DNA from: Hodarchaeum sp048939265
GTDB taxonomy: Archaea > Asgardarchaeota > Heimdallarchaeia > Hodarchaeales > Hodarchaeaceae
Assembly (NCBI GenBank): GCA_048939265.1
Contig: JBHLPQ010000014.1
Span: forward strand, 1 to 36,631
Length of the DNA stretch: 36,631 nt
Reading direction: 5' to 3'
Shown here: positions 1-8,639 of the stretch, one piece after another
Layout of the letters: the number at the start of each line of letters is the position of its first letter
How positions within the stretch are numbered: the first letter of the stretch is position 1
The notes under the pieces: generated by a model
What the model saw: only the letters and a program-made list of their open reading frames with translations
What the model was told of the DNA's origin: nothing
Databases searched by the model: none
Program-made: the position numbers and the translations under genes

Positions 1-168
1 CTTAGTTTTTTATACATTTCACTTATTAAAAAAATTTCTCTTCGGTTCCGAATGAATTATAAGAAGAAAAAAGAAAATAGATAAATATCCAATATAACAT
101 ACCTATCTCAAAATATTCCTTTTTTTAAAAAATTATAAAAAAAGTTAAATTATTTGAGTGTACCCCTA

Positions 169-756
169 ATGGAGGAACTTAAGGAATTTATTATCAGAGC
201 TAAAGCCTTTAAACAAAGGAGAGAATATCAAAAGGCGATAGACATCTTAAACCAAGGTCACGAAATTGGTGTCAAAAACGAGGCGGTTGAGGATCTAGTA
301 GATATTCACAATCAATTAATTCTATTACATTACCAAAATGATGATTTAATAATGTTTCAGAAGTCCTATAACTTCGCAAGAACACTTGCATTAAAGATTA
401 ATTATAAAAGGGGACTTGTAGAGACATTTATGAATATGGCGTGGGTTCAAACTGACAATAGGAATTTTGTTGATGCGATTACACATGCTTCACAAGCTCT
501 TGCTATTGATGACATCTTAGATAATGCTTCTGCTTTCACTACTGCTTTATATATTATTTCAGAAGCAAATTATAGTGTAGGTGATATTGAGAAGGGAGAC
601 AAGTATAAGGAACTGTACCAGAAAAAGCTCATGAAACTCACAGAAGGCGAGGAAAGGATGCTGAAAAGTATTGAGGGATTGAGTGTTGGTATGACCAAGG
701 AGGACGATATAGATTCAAGAGTCAAACAAGCTTTAGATGAGCTTGATTCTTTTTAG
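169..756 (+). CDS. TPR-like helical repeat protein
   Basis: The product is about 195 residues and almost entirely alpha-helical. Repeated helix pairs have the TPR pattern of small and aromatic residues (for example around FKQRREYQKAIDILNQG and AWVQTDNRNFVDAITHASQA). TPR proteins are protein-protein scaffolds; no catalytic domain, signal peptide or membrane helix is visible, so it is probably cytosolic. The C-terminus is charged and acidic. I chose the ATG at 169. A TTG five codons upstream (154) is in frame, but an AT-rich TATA-like stretch near 129-140 would place the transcript start close to 160, which favours the ATG with a very short leader. No specific partner can be named from the sequence. 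Confidence 0.7.
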   Translation: MEELKEFIIRAKAFKQRREYQKAIDILNQGHEIGVKNEAVEDLVDIHNQLILLHYQNDDLIMFQKSYNFARTLALKINYKRGLVETFMNMAWVQTDNRNFVDAITHASQALAIDDILDNASAFTTALYIISEANYSVGDIEKGDKYKELYQKKLMKLTEGEERMLKSIEGLSVGMTKEDDIDSRVKQALDELDSF

Positions 757-855
757 GAAATGAAAAGAATTCATTTCTATACCTTTTTTCTATGATATTA
801 TAATAATATCGTGCTTTTTGTATATTTTTTTATTTTCTATCTTGGAGCACGGACT

Positions 856-2043
856 ATGGATAACATTTATGCTGGGATCCCTTCATCAGAAATTGAATCC
901 CGAATTAAACGTCTTAAATCTTATTTAAACGAAGAAAACATTGATGGTGCAATACTGCTTTCAACTTCTGAGCTCTATTATTATTCAGGAGTGGGGTATG
1001 ATGGTGCTGTTTACATTCCAGTAGAAGGAGATCCTGTTCATCTTGTTAAGCGAAATCTTGAGTTGGCTAAGTCTTTCTCGCGATTACCAACAGTCACAAG
1101 TTTTGGTAGAAAATCTAAACTATTTGCAACATTAGACATAAAACCAGTAGCTAAAATCGCTTTAGAGTTAGATAAATTGCCTTACTCATTCGTGAAATTT
1201 TTGCAATCTAAAGCGCAAGAAGTTCAATTAACCAATTGTAGTTCAATCTTAAGACAATTTCGCTCTGTTAAGTCTGATTATGAAATTAATCAAATTAAGG
1301 ATGCAGCAAAACTAGTTGACAATTCATTCGAGTATTGTTTAGAGATAGCAACCCCAGAGATGACTGAAATAGAGTTAGCTGTCCGTTTAGAGAGTTGGTT
1401 GCTTGATAATGGTCATGATGGTTTTATTACAACTCATGGATTTAACGCGGAGTTGTTACATTATGCCTATGTCATTTCAAGTCAATCCTCTGTCTTGAAT
1501 ATTCATTTTACTCCGATTTCTGGTTATGGACTTACCCTGAAATACCCCTATGGTCCTAGTCGTCAAAAATTAGGAAAGAAACCTTTTATTATCGATACCT
1601 GCGGAAATAGGAATGGTTACATATCAGATACAACTCGAACATTCATTTGTGGGAAATTTGATACTGAAACACGTAATGAGTTAGAGGCGCTTCAATATAT
1701 CAAGCATTTTCTTCGAACTAATTTGAAACCAAATGTGAACTTGAGTGAACTTTATAATGAGGTTATGGATCTCTCCAAAGAGTTAGGCATTTATGATTCT
1801 TTCATGGGAACTAGCGTAGACAGAGTAGCTTTTATTGGACATGGCGTTGGTCTTGAACTTGACGAATTACCCGTATTTTATCCAAAGGGGCCTCGTCTTG
1901 TTCCCGGAAATATCCTCGCTTGTGAACCAAAGTTCTTTATCCAAGGAGAAAAAGTGCTTGGAGTAGAGGATACTTACGCCATAACAGAGTCTGGCAATAT
2001 ACTTTTATCAAAATCTCCTGATTATTATGAGATTTCAACGTAA
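856..2043 (+). CDS. M24 family metallopeptidase (Xaa-Pro aminopeptidase/dipeptidase-like)
   Basis: This is a pita-bread-fold aminopeptidase or prolidase that would remove N-terminal residues next to proline using two metal ions. It has a creatinase-type N-terminal domain (about residues 1-135) and a catalytic domain with all five metal ligands, numbered from the ATG at 856: Asp247 (FIIDTCG), Asp258 (SDTTRTF), His329 (GHGVGLELDE), Glu357 (CEPKF) and Glu372 (GVEDTY). Length (395 aa) is normal. A GTG at 811 would add 15 very hydrophobic residues not typical of the family; the ATG at 856 follows a GGAG and gives a standard start. The MFS gene begins 17 bp after its stop, so the two may be co-transcribed. 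Prolidase and aminopeptidase P cannot be separated by eye. Confidence 0.88.
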   Translation: MDNIYAGIPSSEIESRIKRLKSYLNEENIDGAILLSTSELYYYSGVGYDGAVYIPVEGDPVHLVKRNLELAKSFSRLPTVTSFGRKSKLFATLDIKPVAKIALELDKLPYSFVKFLQSKAQEVQLTNCSSILRQFRSVKSDYEINQIKDAAKLVDNSFEYCLEIATPEMTEIELAVRLESWLLDNGHDGFITTHGFNAELLHYAYVISSQSSVLNIHFTPISGYGLTLKYPYGPSRQKLGKKPFIIDTCGNRNGYISDTTRTFICGKFDTETRNELEALQYIKHFLRTNLKPNVNLSELYNEVMDLSKELGIYDSFMGTSVDRVAFIGHGVGLELDELPVFYPKGPRLVPGNILACEPKFFIQGEKVLGVEDTYAITESGNILLSKSPDYYEIST

Positions 2044-2060
2044 TAATACGGTGCATCCTC

Positions 2061-3326
2061 ATGGAACGTTCGATGATATCTCCTAAATCTTTAATTTTTG
2101 ATTTGTATTTACGTCCGTCTCTTTTAGTTATAGGTATTTATCAAACCATTGTAACTGTTGCTTTCACTTCTCAACAACTTTTATTGGCTGCATATTTAGA
2201 TGAAAAAGGTTATATTGTAATTAGTGGTATAATTATTGCTGTATACTTCATATTTTGGTTTATTTTAGGGCCATTTTTTAGCACATTAAGTGATCTGCAT
2301 GGTAGAAAAGCCCTTATGATTTCAGCAAACTTTGTTTCATTTATTGGTTTTTTTGGCTTGGTTCTAGCACCCGAGGCACTTTTCATTGAAACTATCCTAA
2401 TAATGAATGCCATTCTCGGAATTGGTGCATCTATCCGGGTTGGATCTGTAATTGCCCTATGGGTACAACATAGTCCTCAAGATCGTGTTGGAGAATCTCT
2501 TGCCTATAATAATATCTTACTTACTATAGGTGGGCTTACAGGTGCCTTGATAGGCTTTTTCATGTGGACAACAATCAAAGAACATGCTTTTATCTTATTC
2601 GGCATTTTATTATTCATTTCAGCCATCCCCATTTTCTTTATTAGTGATACAGGAAATTATATTCCTTTTTCCTTTGAATTCTTACGAGTTCGAAGAGATA
2701 GAGCTACCCTAAAATTCTTTTTCTCACCTCAATTTCTCCAAGTCTGCTTACATTGGTTAGCATTTTCAACAATTGTCTCTTTTTCTACTTTTATAATCCC
2801 AATCCTAGAAAGATTAACAGAGGAGACATCAAATGGATCTGAGACCAATCTCCCATTCCCAATTCTTCTCTTTATCTCCGCAGCTCTGGTTGTTTCATGT
2901 GTTGGGGGATTAATAATCTGGGGGAGGATTTCTGATTTATGGGAAAGACGGCCAGTACTAATTATAGGCTATATAGGTATGTCTTTTCTAGTTCTTTTAG
3001 CTATGGTGATTTTTCAATTTGATTGGTTACCAATGATACTAGAAGGTCTATCTAATTACAATCCCCTTTGTCTTGTAGTAATTGGTTTAGTTATTATATC
3101 AATTTTCACGGCTGTTTCAGTGATCACGACACCTATGGCATTGATATCTGACAAAGTTGGACAGGATGATTTAGCTAAAGCAATGTCGCTTAGACAAGTT
3201 CTTATCGGAGTTGGGACGGTTATTGGGGTTTTTATTGGGGGTTTTGTACTAGGATTATATGACATTCCCGGATTGCTTTTCATTATACTTATTTTATTAG
3301 TAATTTCTGCAGTAATTCTAGTCTAA
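2061..3326 (+). CDS. Major facilitator superfamily transporter
   Basis: This 421-residue integral membrane protein has about twelve predicted helices in two six-helix halves, joined by a charged loop near residues 205-220 (RVRRDRATLKFF). MFS motif A appears after helix 2 (LSDLHGRKALM) and again, degenerate, at the same place in the second half (GRISDLWERRPVL). A short insertion of polar residues after helix 7 (EETSNGSETN) should lie outside the cell. The substrate cannot be read from the sequence; general efflux or uptake of a small solute is all the family supports. It follows the M24 peptidase by 17 bp, so peptide or amino-acid transport is conceivable but only an inference. The C-terminus ends directly after the last helix. 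Confidence 0.85.
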   Translation: MERSMISPKSLIFDLYLRPSLLVIGIYQTIVTVAFTSQQLLLAAYLDEKGYIVISGIIIAVYFIFWFILGPFFSTLSDLHGRKALMISANFVSFIGFFGLVLAPEALFIETILIMNAILGIGASIRVGSVIALWVQHSPQDRVGESLAYNNILLTIGGLTGALIGFFMWTTIKEHAFILFGILLFISAIPIFFISDTGNYIPFSFEFLRVRRDRATLKFFFSPQFLQVCLHWLAFSTIVSFSTFIIPILERLTEETSNGSETNLPFPILLFISAALVVSCVGGLIIWGRISDLWERRPVLIIGYIGMSFLVLLAMVIFQFDWLPMILEGLSNYNPLCLVVIGLVIISIFTAVSVITTPMALISDKVGQDDLAKAMSLRQVLIGVGTVIGVFIGGFVLGLYDIPGLLFIILILLVISAVILV

Positions 3327-3419
3327 TCTAGCAATCTTAATTTATAACAACGTTCACTTCTTATTAACTAAATCCAAAAACCTCCCCATAAGCACATTCA
3401 CAAAGTCTGTGGGATTAGT

Positions 3420-4802
3420 TTGGCAAAATGGTTTGGTAGTTCTGGAATTCGTGGCTCATACGGCGAAATATCTCCACTTTTCAGTCTGAACCTTGGAAAA
3501 GCTGTTGGTAAGTCATATGAGAATTCAGAACCAACATATATTGCTTCTGATATACGGTTTACATCAGATATACTTAAATCATGTTTTGCAAGTGGTTTCT
3601 CTTCAAGATCAGGGACAATTATTGATATTGGTCTATGTCCAACTCCTGTTATCTCATATATTACCTCAGTTAATCATAATTCTTTAGGTGTAATGGTAAC
3701 TGCTTCTCACAATCCTCCTTCCAACAATGGATTCAAATTTTTTTTGAATGGAGGAGAATGTGGGGAAAAATTTGAAGATAAGGTGGAAAAAAACCTCTTA
3801 AACTATATTAACGGTAATTCTAAGGATATTCCCTACACTTCATGGAAAAGTGTTGGAATCTCAAGATTTGATAACACTAGTTCTTATATTGATGAATACA
3901 TCAATTATCTCTCTTCTGACATTAGAATAATAGAATCGAAAAGGAAAATTGTGCTCGATTGTGCGAATAATGTTCCTAATCTTGTTTCGCCATCTGTCTT
4001 CGAGCAGTTTGGGTTTGATGTCATTACGATAAATGAAGAACTCAATCCTAGGTTTCCAGGTCGCCCCAGTGAACCTTCTTCATCAAATCTAACAGATCTA
4101 AAAAGGGTTGTTGTCGAAGAAGGAGCTGACCTTGGAGTTGCTCATGATGGAGATGGTGACCGTTTTGCTTTAATAGATGAGCAAGGGAACTTCATAAATT
4201 CGACAGCCATAATCACATTTTTTTGCGATCATTTGGATTATTCCAATCTAGATAGAAAGAAAGTTGTGTTGACAAGTGATTGTACACAACAGTCTATCGA
4301 TATTGTTAAGGAGAAAGGAGCTGAAGTAATTACTAGTAGAATTGGTAGAAACCGTGATTTCGTGAATGAGCCGAACGTGATTTTTCTAGCTGAACCAAAC
4401 AAGTTACTCTTCCCAGAACTAGGAAAATGGATAGATGGCCTGTTCCCTGTGCTAAAATTTCTAGAGATTATACAATCAAGGACGGTCTCAAAGGTTATAA
4501 CAAAATATGACAAACGTAAAATCCTCAGAAAGGCCTTTAAAATCTCCAATGCAGACCGAACGAATGTGACAGAACGAATTAATAATCTTCCAAACTTTTG
4601 GTCAAAACGAATCGCTAACACATCACTTTTAGATGGTTTAAAGGTTTTTTTCAATGATGACTCAAGTGTGTTAATCAGATTTTCTGGAACTGAACCAAAA
4701 ATTAAATTCTATATCGAATCTTATTCAGCTAAGAAGAATTGGGAAATATTATCCCAGTTAAGAACGGAATTCAACCTCAATACTGAAGGAATTGACTGTT
4801 AA
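3420..4802 (+). CDS. Alpha-D-phosphohexomutase family (PGM/PMM/GlmM or phosphopentomutase)
   Basis: This cytosolic mutase would move phosphate between C1 and the terminal carbon of a sugar phosphate. The four-domain layout is intact: N-terminal KWFGSSGIRG, phosphoserine loop TASHNPP (catalytic Ser96), metal loop DGDGDR (Asp243, 245, 247) and C-terminal phosphate loop RFSGTEPK (420-427). The sugar-recognition loop is unusual: AEPNKLLFPELGKWIDG appears to lack the Gly-His found after the E-x-S/N motif in many relatives. The TTG at 3420 is the only start that keeps the N-terminal KWFGSSGIRG; a nearby ATG is out of frame. Some archaeal members act as phosphopentomutases, which would suit the nucleoside salvage genes downstream, but substrate is undetermined. 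Confidence 0.88.
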   Translation: MAKWFGSSGIRGSYGEISPLFSLNLGKAVGKSYENSEPTYIASDIRFTSDILKSCFASGFSSRSGTIIDIGLCPTPVISYITSVNHNSLGVMVTASHNPPSNNGFKFFLNGGECGEKFEDKVEKNLLNYINGNSKDIPYTSWKSVGISRFDNTSSYIDEYINYLSSDIRIIESKRKIVLDCANNVPNLVSPSVFEQFGFDVITINEELNPRFPGRPSEPSSSNLTDLKRVVVEEGADLGVAHDGDGDRFALIDEQGNFINSTAIITFFCDHLDYSNLDRKKVVLTSDCTQQSIDIVKEKGAEVITSRIGRNRDFVNEPNVIFLAEPNKLLFPELGKWIDGLFPVLKFLEIIQSRTVSKVITKYDKRKILRKAFKISNADRTNVTERINNLPNFWSKRIANTSLLDGLKVFFNDDSSVLIRFSGTEPKIKFYIESYSAKKNWEILSQLRTEFNLNTEGIDC

Positions 4803-4848
4803 GTCGGTATTCCACTAATTATAATCCTATGCAAAATAAGTGTTTAAA

Positions 4849-5859
4849 TTGAAAGCAGCAGTCTTTAATGGAGCAAAGGTTATCTTAAAAGAAGTACCCA
4901 ATCCGTTCCCTAAGGAGAATCAAGTTTTAATTCATGTGCGAGCTGTTGGCATTTGCGGAACTGATTTAGCTGTTGTAAAAAGGAAAATCTCCACTCCAAT
5001 TCCAATTATCCCTGGTCATGAATTCTCAGGAGAAGTAGTAGGTAGTGAAACTGATTCAGATATCTCTTGGATCGGCCAAAAGGTCACTGCGGAAATTAAT
5101 ACCAATATTTGTCATCAATGTTGTTATTGCAAACAGAATCTTTTTTCTCAATGTCTTGAGCGAAAAGCATTAGGAATACACATTAACGGAGCGATGGCTG
5201 AGTACTTAGCAATCGATTCTACTCTACTTCATAGAATACCTGATTCAGTTTCATATGAGGAAGCAACTTTCATTGAACCACTCGCAGCTGCCTATCAGAC
5301 TTTTGAAATGATGCCTGTAAATCATGAAGACCGAGTGGTAGCTATTTTTGGGATGGGAAAATTAGGTTTACTCCTCTTACAGATTATAAAGAGTAAAGGC
5401 TTTGAGACAATTGTAGTAGATGGATCAGAGAAAAAATTAGAACTTGCACGACAACTAGGTGCTGCTCATCTAATAAATCGTCATGATACTACTGATGTGT
5501 CTCTGCTAATAAAAGAGGTGAGTGTTGGTGGAGCCGATATCGTTGTTGATGCATCAGGAAATCCTCAAGCATTAAACGATATTATTTCTTCCTGTCGAAG
5601 TAGGGGGAAAATTCACATCAAAAGCACACATGGCGAATCCCCTCTGATCAATTTGACAGAGATGGTACAAAGGGAAATTACTCTTTATACAAGTCGATGT
5701 GGACCATTTAAGAAAGCCATTGATGCTCTTAAATCGAATTCTGTTAAGGTAAATAGATTGATTACTCATATTTACTCATTAGAACAAGTTGAACAAGCTT
5801 TTAACTCGTATGGGAAGAAGAAGCATCACATTCATACTCTCATCATTAATGATTACTAG
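4849..5859 (+). CDS. Zinc-dependent medium-chain alcohol/polyol/threonine-type dehydrogenase
   Basis: An MDR-superfamily NAD(P)-dependent dehydrogenase of 336 residues. Catalytic zinc ligands are visible as Cys36 (GICGTD), His57-Glu58 (PGHEFSG) and Glu143 (FIEPLAA). The structural zinc site has four cysteines spaced C-x2-C-x2-C-x7-C (88, 91, 94, 102). A Rossmann motif GMGKLG lies at 168-173. Threonine, sorbitol and other polyol dehydrogenases share this layout, so the substrate is open. I chose the TTG at 4849 because it gives the family N-terminus MKAAVFNG; a GTG three codons upstream is possible. It follows the phosphohexomutase by 46 bp and ends convergent with the ABC transporter. A T6 run at about 5866 could contribute to termination. 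Confidence 0.87.
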   Translation: MKAAVFNGAKVILKEVPNPFPKENQVLIHVRAVGICGTDLAVVKRKISTPIPIIPGHEFSGEVVGSETDSDISWIGQKVTAEINTNICHQCCYCKQNLFSQCLERKALGIHINGAMAEYLAIDSTLLHRIPDSVSYEEATFIEPLAAAYQTFEMMPVNHEDRVVAIFGMGKLGLLLLQIIKSKGFETIVVDGSEKKLELARQLGAAHLINRHDTTDVSLLIKEVSVGGADIVVDASGNPQALNDIISSCRSRGKIHIKSTHGESPLINLTEMVQREITLYTSRCGPFKKAIDALKSNSVKVNRLITHIYSLEQVEQAFNSYGKKKHHIHTLIINDY

Positions 5860-5900
5860 CTAGTTTTTTCAGTTCTCATGGACTAAGGTAAGCTATTGGA

Positions 5901-7067
5901 CTACTTCAGTTCCCTGTCGTATGATTTGCCTATCGCGCTTGGGGGACGGATCTTTCGAACTGAACGCGTAAGGATGGCGATAGTAAGTAGATAAGGAATC
6001 ATCTCAAGGAATTCTTCAGCAAGGATGTTTATTTCTCTCAGACCAATGCCTGGAAATGGAATTGGTAACATAAGAAAGATCTCTTTTAGTTTCAGAAATT
6101 CTTCTAGTGCCGTGAAAAAACCAAACAATAACGATGCAATTGCGGTACCAGCCACATTCCAATTTCCAAAAATATATGCTGCAATGGCAATAAAGCCTCT
6201 CCCAGCAGTCATATTTTTTGCAAAAAAACCGGTAAACCCTAAACTTAGATATACTCCTGCAAGCCCAGCTAAAGCTCCACTTATGATTACACAAGCATAT
6301 CGAGTAAAATAGACATTTATACCTAGCGTATCTGCTGCTCGTGGATGTTCTCCCACAGCTCGTACACGTAATCCAAAAGAAGTATGAAATAAAACATAAT
6401 GTCCTAGGAAGGCTAAACCAATCGCCAAATATACCAAAGGACTCTGTTCGAACAATACATATCCAATCATTTTTAGAATGTCATAAGTTTGAGGTGGGCT
6501 GCCGAAAAAAGCATTCCAGTTCATAATATCATTAATTGTTGGGATATCAGGAATATCTGCTGGTTTAACTTCTGATAACATAAGTTTGAAGAAGTAATTG
6601 GTTAAACCTAAAGCGAGAATGTTGATAGCAACACCAGATATGATTTGGTCACCTTTCAAGTGAATTGATATAACAGCATGGATTAAACCGAGGAGGGTAC
6701 CCACAACAACTCCCAATATGATACTAAGTAAGAGATCTTGTGTAAAATAAGCTACAATGACTGCTATAAATGAACCAGCAAGCATCATACCTTCTAATGC
6801 CAGATTAATAACACCACTTCTTTCAGAATATAGACCCCCAAGAGCTGCTAAGAATATTGGAACTGAAAAGATAATGATATGATTTAGGAGAAGAGAAAAA
6901 GAACCAGGTTGAAATATATTCACAATAACGACAACGTTATCTTCAAAAAGAAGAATAGGAAGCAGGAGTACTAATATAGGTACTACTATCCAGAGTGTCA
7001 TTTTTACTTTTTGTCTTGAGTCCATTGTTTTGAAATTCTGTATGAGCTCCTGTGGTTTCAGCATCAT
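5901..7067 (-). CDS. BMP-type nucleoside ABC transporter permease (NupQ-like)
   Basis: This membrane permease of the branched-chain/sugar-type ABC family pairs with the upstream permease to form the nucleoside channel. It has about nine hydrophobic helices and the family sequence LGGLYSERSGVINLALEGMM near residues 80-100, then GLRVRAVGEHPRAADTLGIN, the cytosolic coupling region that contacts the ATPase. It is the last gene of the transporter operon. Its ATG shares one base with the TAA of the upstream permease (TAATG), and GGAGGAT sits five bases before it, so translation is very probably coupled. B. subtilis NupNOPQ is the closest named system I recognise; the exact nucleoside is not readable. 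Confidence 0.9.
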   Translation of the reverse strand: MMLKPQELIQNFKTMDSRQKVKMTLWIVVPILVLLLPILLFEDNVVVIVNIFQPGSFSLLLNHIIIFSVPIFLAALGGLYSERSGVINLALEGMMLAGSFIAVIVAYFTQDLLLSIILGVVVGTLLGLIHAVISIHLKGDQIISGVAINILALGLTNYFFKLMLSEVKPADIPDIPTINDIMNWNAFFGSPPQTYDILKMIGYVLFEQSPLVYLAIGLAFLGHYVLFHTSFGLRVRAVGEHPRAADTLGINVYFTRYACVIISGALAGLAGVYLSLGFTGFFAKNMTAGRGFIAIAAYIFGNWNVAGTAIASLLFGFFTALEEFLKLKEIFLMLPIPFPGIGLREINILAEEFLEMIPYLLTIAILTRSVRKIRPPSAIGKSYDRELK

Positions 7068-8626
7068 TAGCTATCCTCCATATTAGATGATTCATCCATT
7101 TTTTTATCCATCAGATCAGTATTGTTTTTCAAAGAGGACTCATCTGTTTCTTCTACTAAGAGATCTTCATCTTGAGTTCTTCGTTTCATAAAGAACGAAA
7201 ATGCTAATGGTGCTGCGGCAAATAAAATAATAACACCTCTCATTGCAGAAATAATATCTTTTGGAATATTCATTGAGGTGACTAAAGCTTCTCCACCATT
7301 TTTAATCACTCCAAAAAGAACTGCAACAAAAATTATAGTTAACGGATTATTAAATCCTAGAACAGAGACAGCAATTCCATCAAAACCAACACCTGTAGGA
7401 TGACTTGGATTGAAAAACCAATAATACCCTAATGACATTCCTGCACCACCGAGAGCTCCAATTGCGCCACTCAAAGCCATTGCTTGTACCCAACGGATTT
7501 TTACGGGGATCCCTGCATATTCTGCTGCCGTAGGATTTTCCCCCACAGCACGTATTTCTAAACCATAAGTTGTTTTAGTTAAGAAGAAGAATAAAAAGAC
7601 AACCAAAAAAATAGCTATCAGAAATTCTATTCCTAAGGGGCCTGGTAAGAGATGAGGAAGTTTAGCGGTATTCTGAATATCTGAAGTTCTATAAGGCTGA
7701 TCAGCAGGAGAATAGAATTCTTTTACCAAAATAAACACAAGTAAATAAGAGACAGGATTTAACATTATTGTAGTTATTACCTCATGTGCACCGATATATG
7801 CTCTGAGATATCCAGGTATCGCACCAAATAAAGCGCCTACAACTGCTGCACATAGAAAAGCGAGAGGAAGATGTATAAAAATTAATATTTCTTTAGGTAA
7901 AGGAATTGGCAGCATGGCTGGTAGAAAAGCTCCAACAACTCCTCCAGTAAAACCTCCTAGGATGACACTACCTTCACCTCCAATATAGAATAATCCAGCT
8001 TTAGCAGAGATTGCAAATAATAAGGCAGTAAATATGAGAGGTGTAGCTAATCCCAAGGTTCGACCAATCTCTTTATAAAAATCACTATCATTAACAAAAT
8101 TCCCATCTAATAACAAATGGAATTTATCAAATCCGAAAGATGCATTTAATATAATTTGGAATGCTTCCAAAATAATATGAACAACTAACATGGGATTTCT
8201 TATCCAAGATTCGATTCTACCAGGATCTATTCCATTTATATTAGGATTATATGCTTGAGCCATCAGGATTAATAAAGAGGACACAATCATGGCTAAAGCA
8301 ATAGCAATTATAGTTGACGAGAGTTGATTCACGCTCTCAGACTTTATTCCTGAAGCAAGATACCCTCCAATAGCTATAAAGGGACTTAATAATAACAAAA
8401 GCCAATACCATGACAATGTAATCATGATTATGTCTCCTATTGAAATGGTACTAACTAGATAAACTAAGATAGCTCCAATGAGAGAGATCAATAATGTTGG
8501 AATAATGAATCCAAGTATTAACAGGTATCTATTCAGTTCTTTTTTGTAATGTAGTAGAATTAAGAAAGTAATAGATCCGATAAATGGGCTTGTGAAAATT
8601 GCAAGCCACAATGATTCTGCAACCAT
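7067..8626 (-). CDS. BMP-type nucleoside ABC transporter permease (NupP-like)
   Basis: Second permease of the nucleoside importer, 519 residues. Its N-terminal half carries several additional hydrophobic helices before the core permease domain. The core has KAGLFYIGGEGSVILGGFTG near residues 210-230 and the coupling stretch GLEIRAVGENPTAAEYAGIP, matching the motif in its partner. The C-terminus is a long, soluble, acidic and Asn/Ser-rich tail of about 40 residues (after SFFMKRRTQDEDLL) that the partner lacks and whose role is unknown. The start ATG is 13 bases beyond the ATPase stop, with CGGAGA as its SD next to that stop, indicating coupled translation. Confidence 0.9.
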   Translation of the reverse strand: MVAESLWLAIFTSPFIGSITFLILLHYKKELNRYLLILGFIIPTLLISLIGAILVYLVSTISIGDIIMITLSWYWLLLLLSPFIAIGGYLASGIKSESVNQLSSTIIAIALAMIVSSLLILMAQAYNPNINGIDPGRIESWIRNPMLVVHIILEAFQIILNASFGFDKFHLLLDGNFVNDSDFYKEIGRTLGLATPLIFTALLFAISAKAGLFYIGGEGSVILGGFTGGVVGAFLPAMLPIPLPKEILIFIHLPLAFLCAAVVGALFGAIPGYLRAYIGAHEVITTIMLNPVSYLLVFILVKEFYSPADQPYRTSDIQNTAKLPHLLPGPLGIEFLIAIFLVVFLFFFLTKTTYGLEIRAVGENPTAAEYAGIPVKIRWVQAMALSGAIGALGGAGMSLGYYWFFNPSHPTGVGFDGIAVSVLGFNNPLTIIFVAVLFGVIKNGGEALVTSMNIPKDIISAMRGVIILFAAAPLAFSFFMKRRTQDEDLLVEETDESSLKNNTDLMDKKMDESSNMEDS

Positions 8627-8639
8627 GGTTCTATCTCCG

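Noticed and set aside
1..153. Minus-strand gene start at the left edge (ATG near position 15)
   Set aside because: Only about five codons are in the window and no SD is visible, so it cannot be supported.
4238..4654. 138-codon minus-strand frame opposite the phosphohexomutase
   Set aside because: Antisense shadow of a conserved enzyme domain; composition and lack of a start signal do not support a gene.
4849..5859. Assigning the zinc dehydrogenase as threonine dehydrogenase feeding glycine cleavage
   Set aside because: The zinc sites fit many MDR enzymes, and the gene is 14 kb from gcvPA; there is not enough evidence for the substrate.
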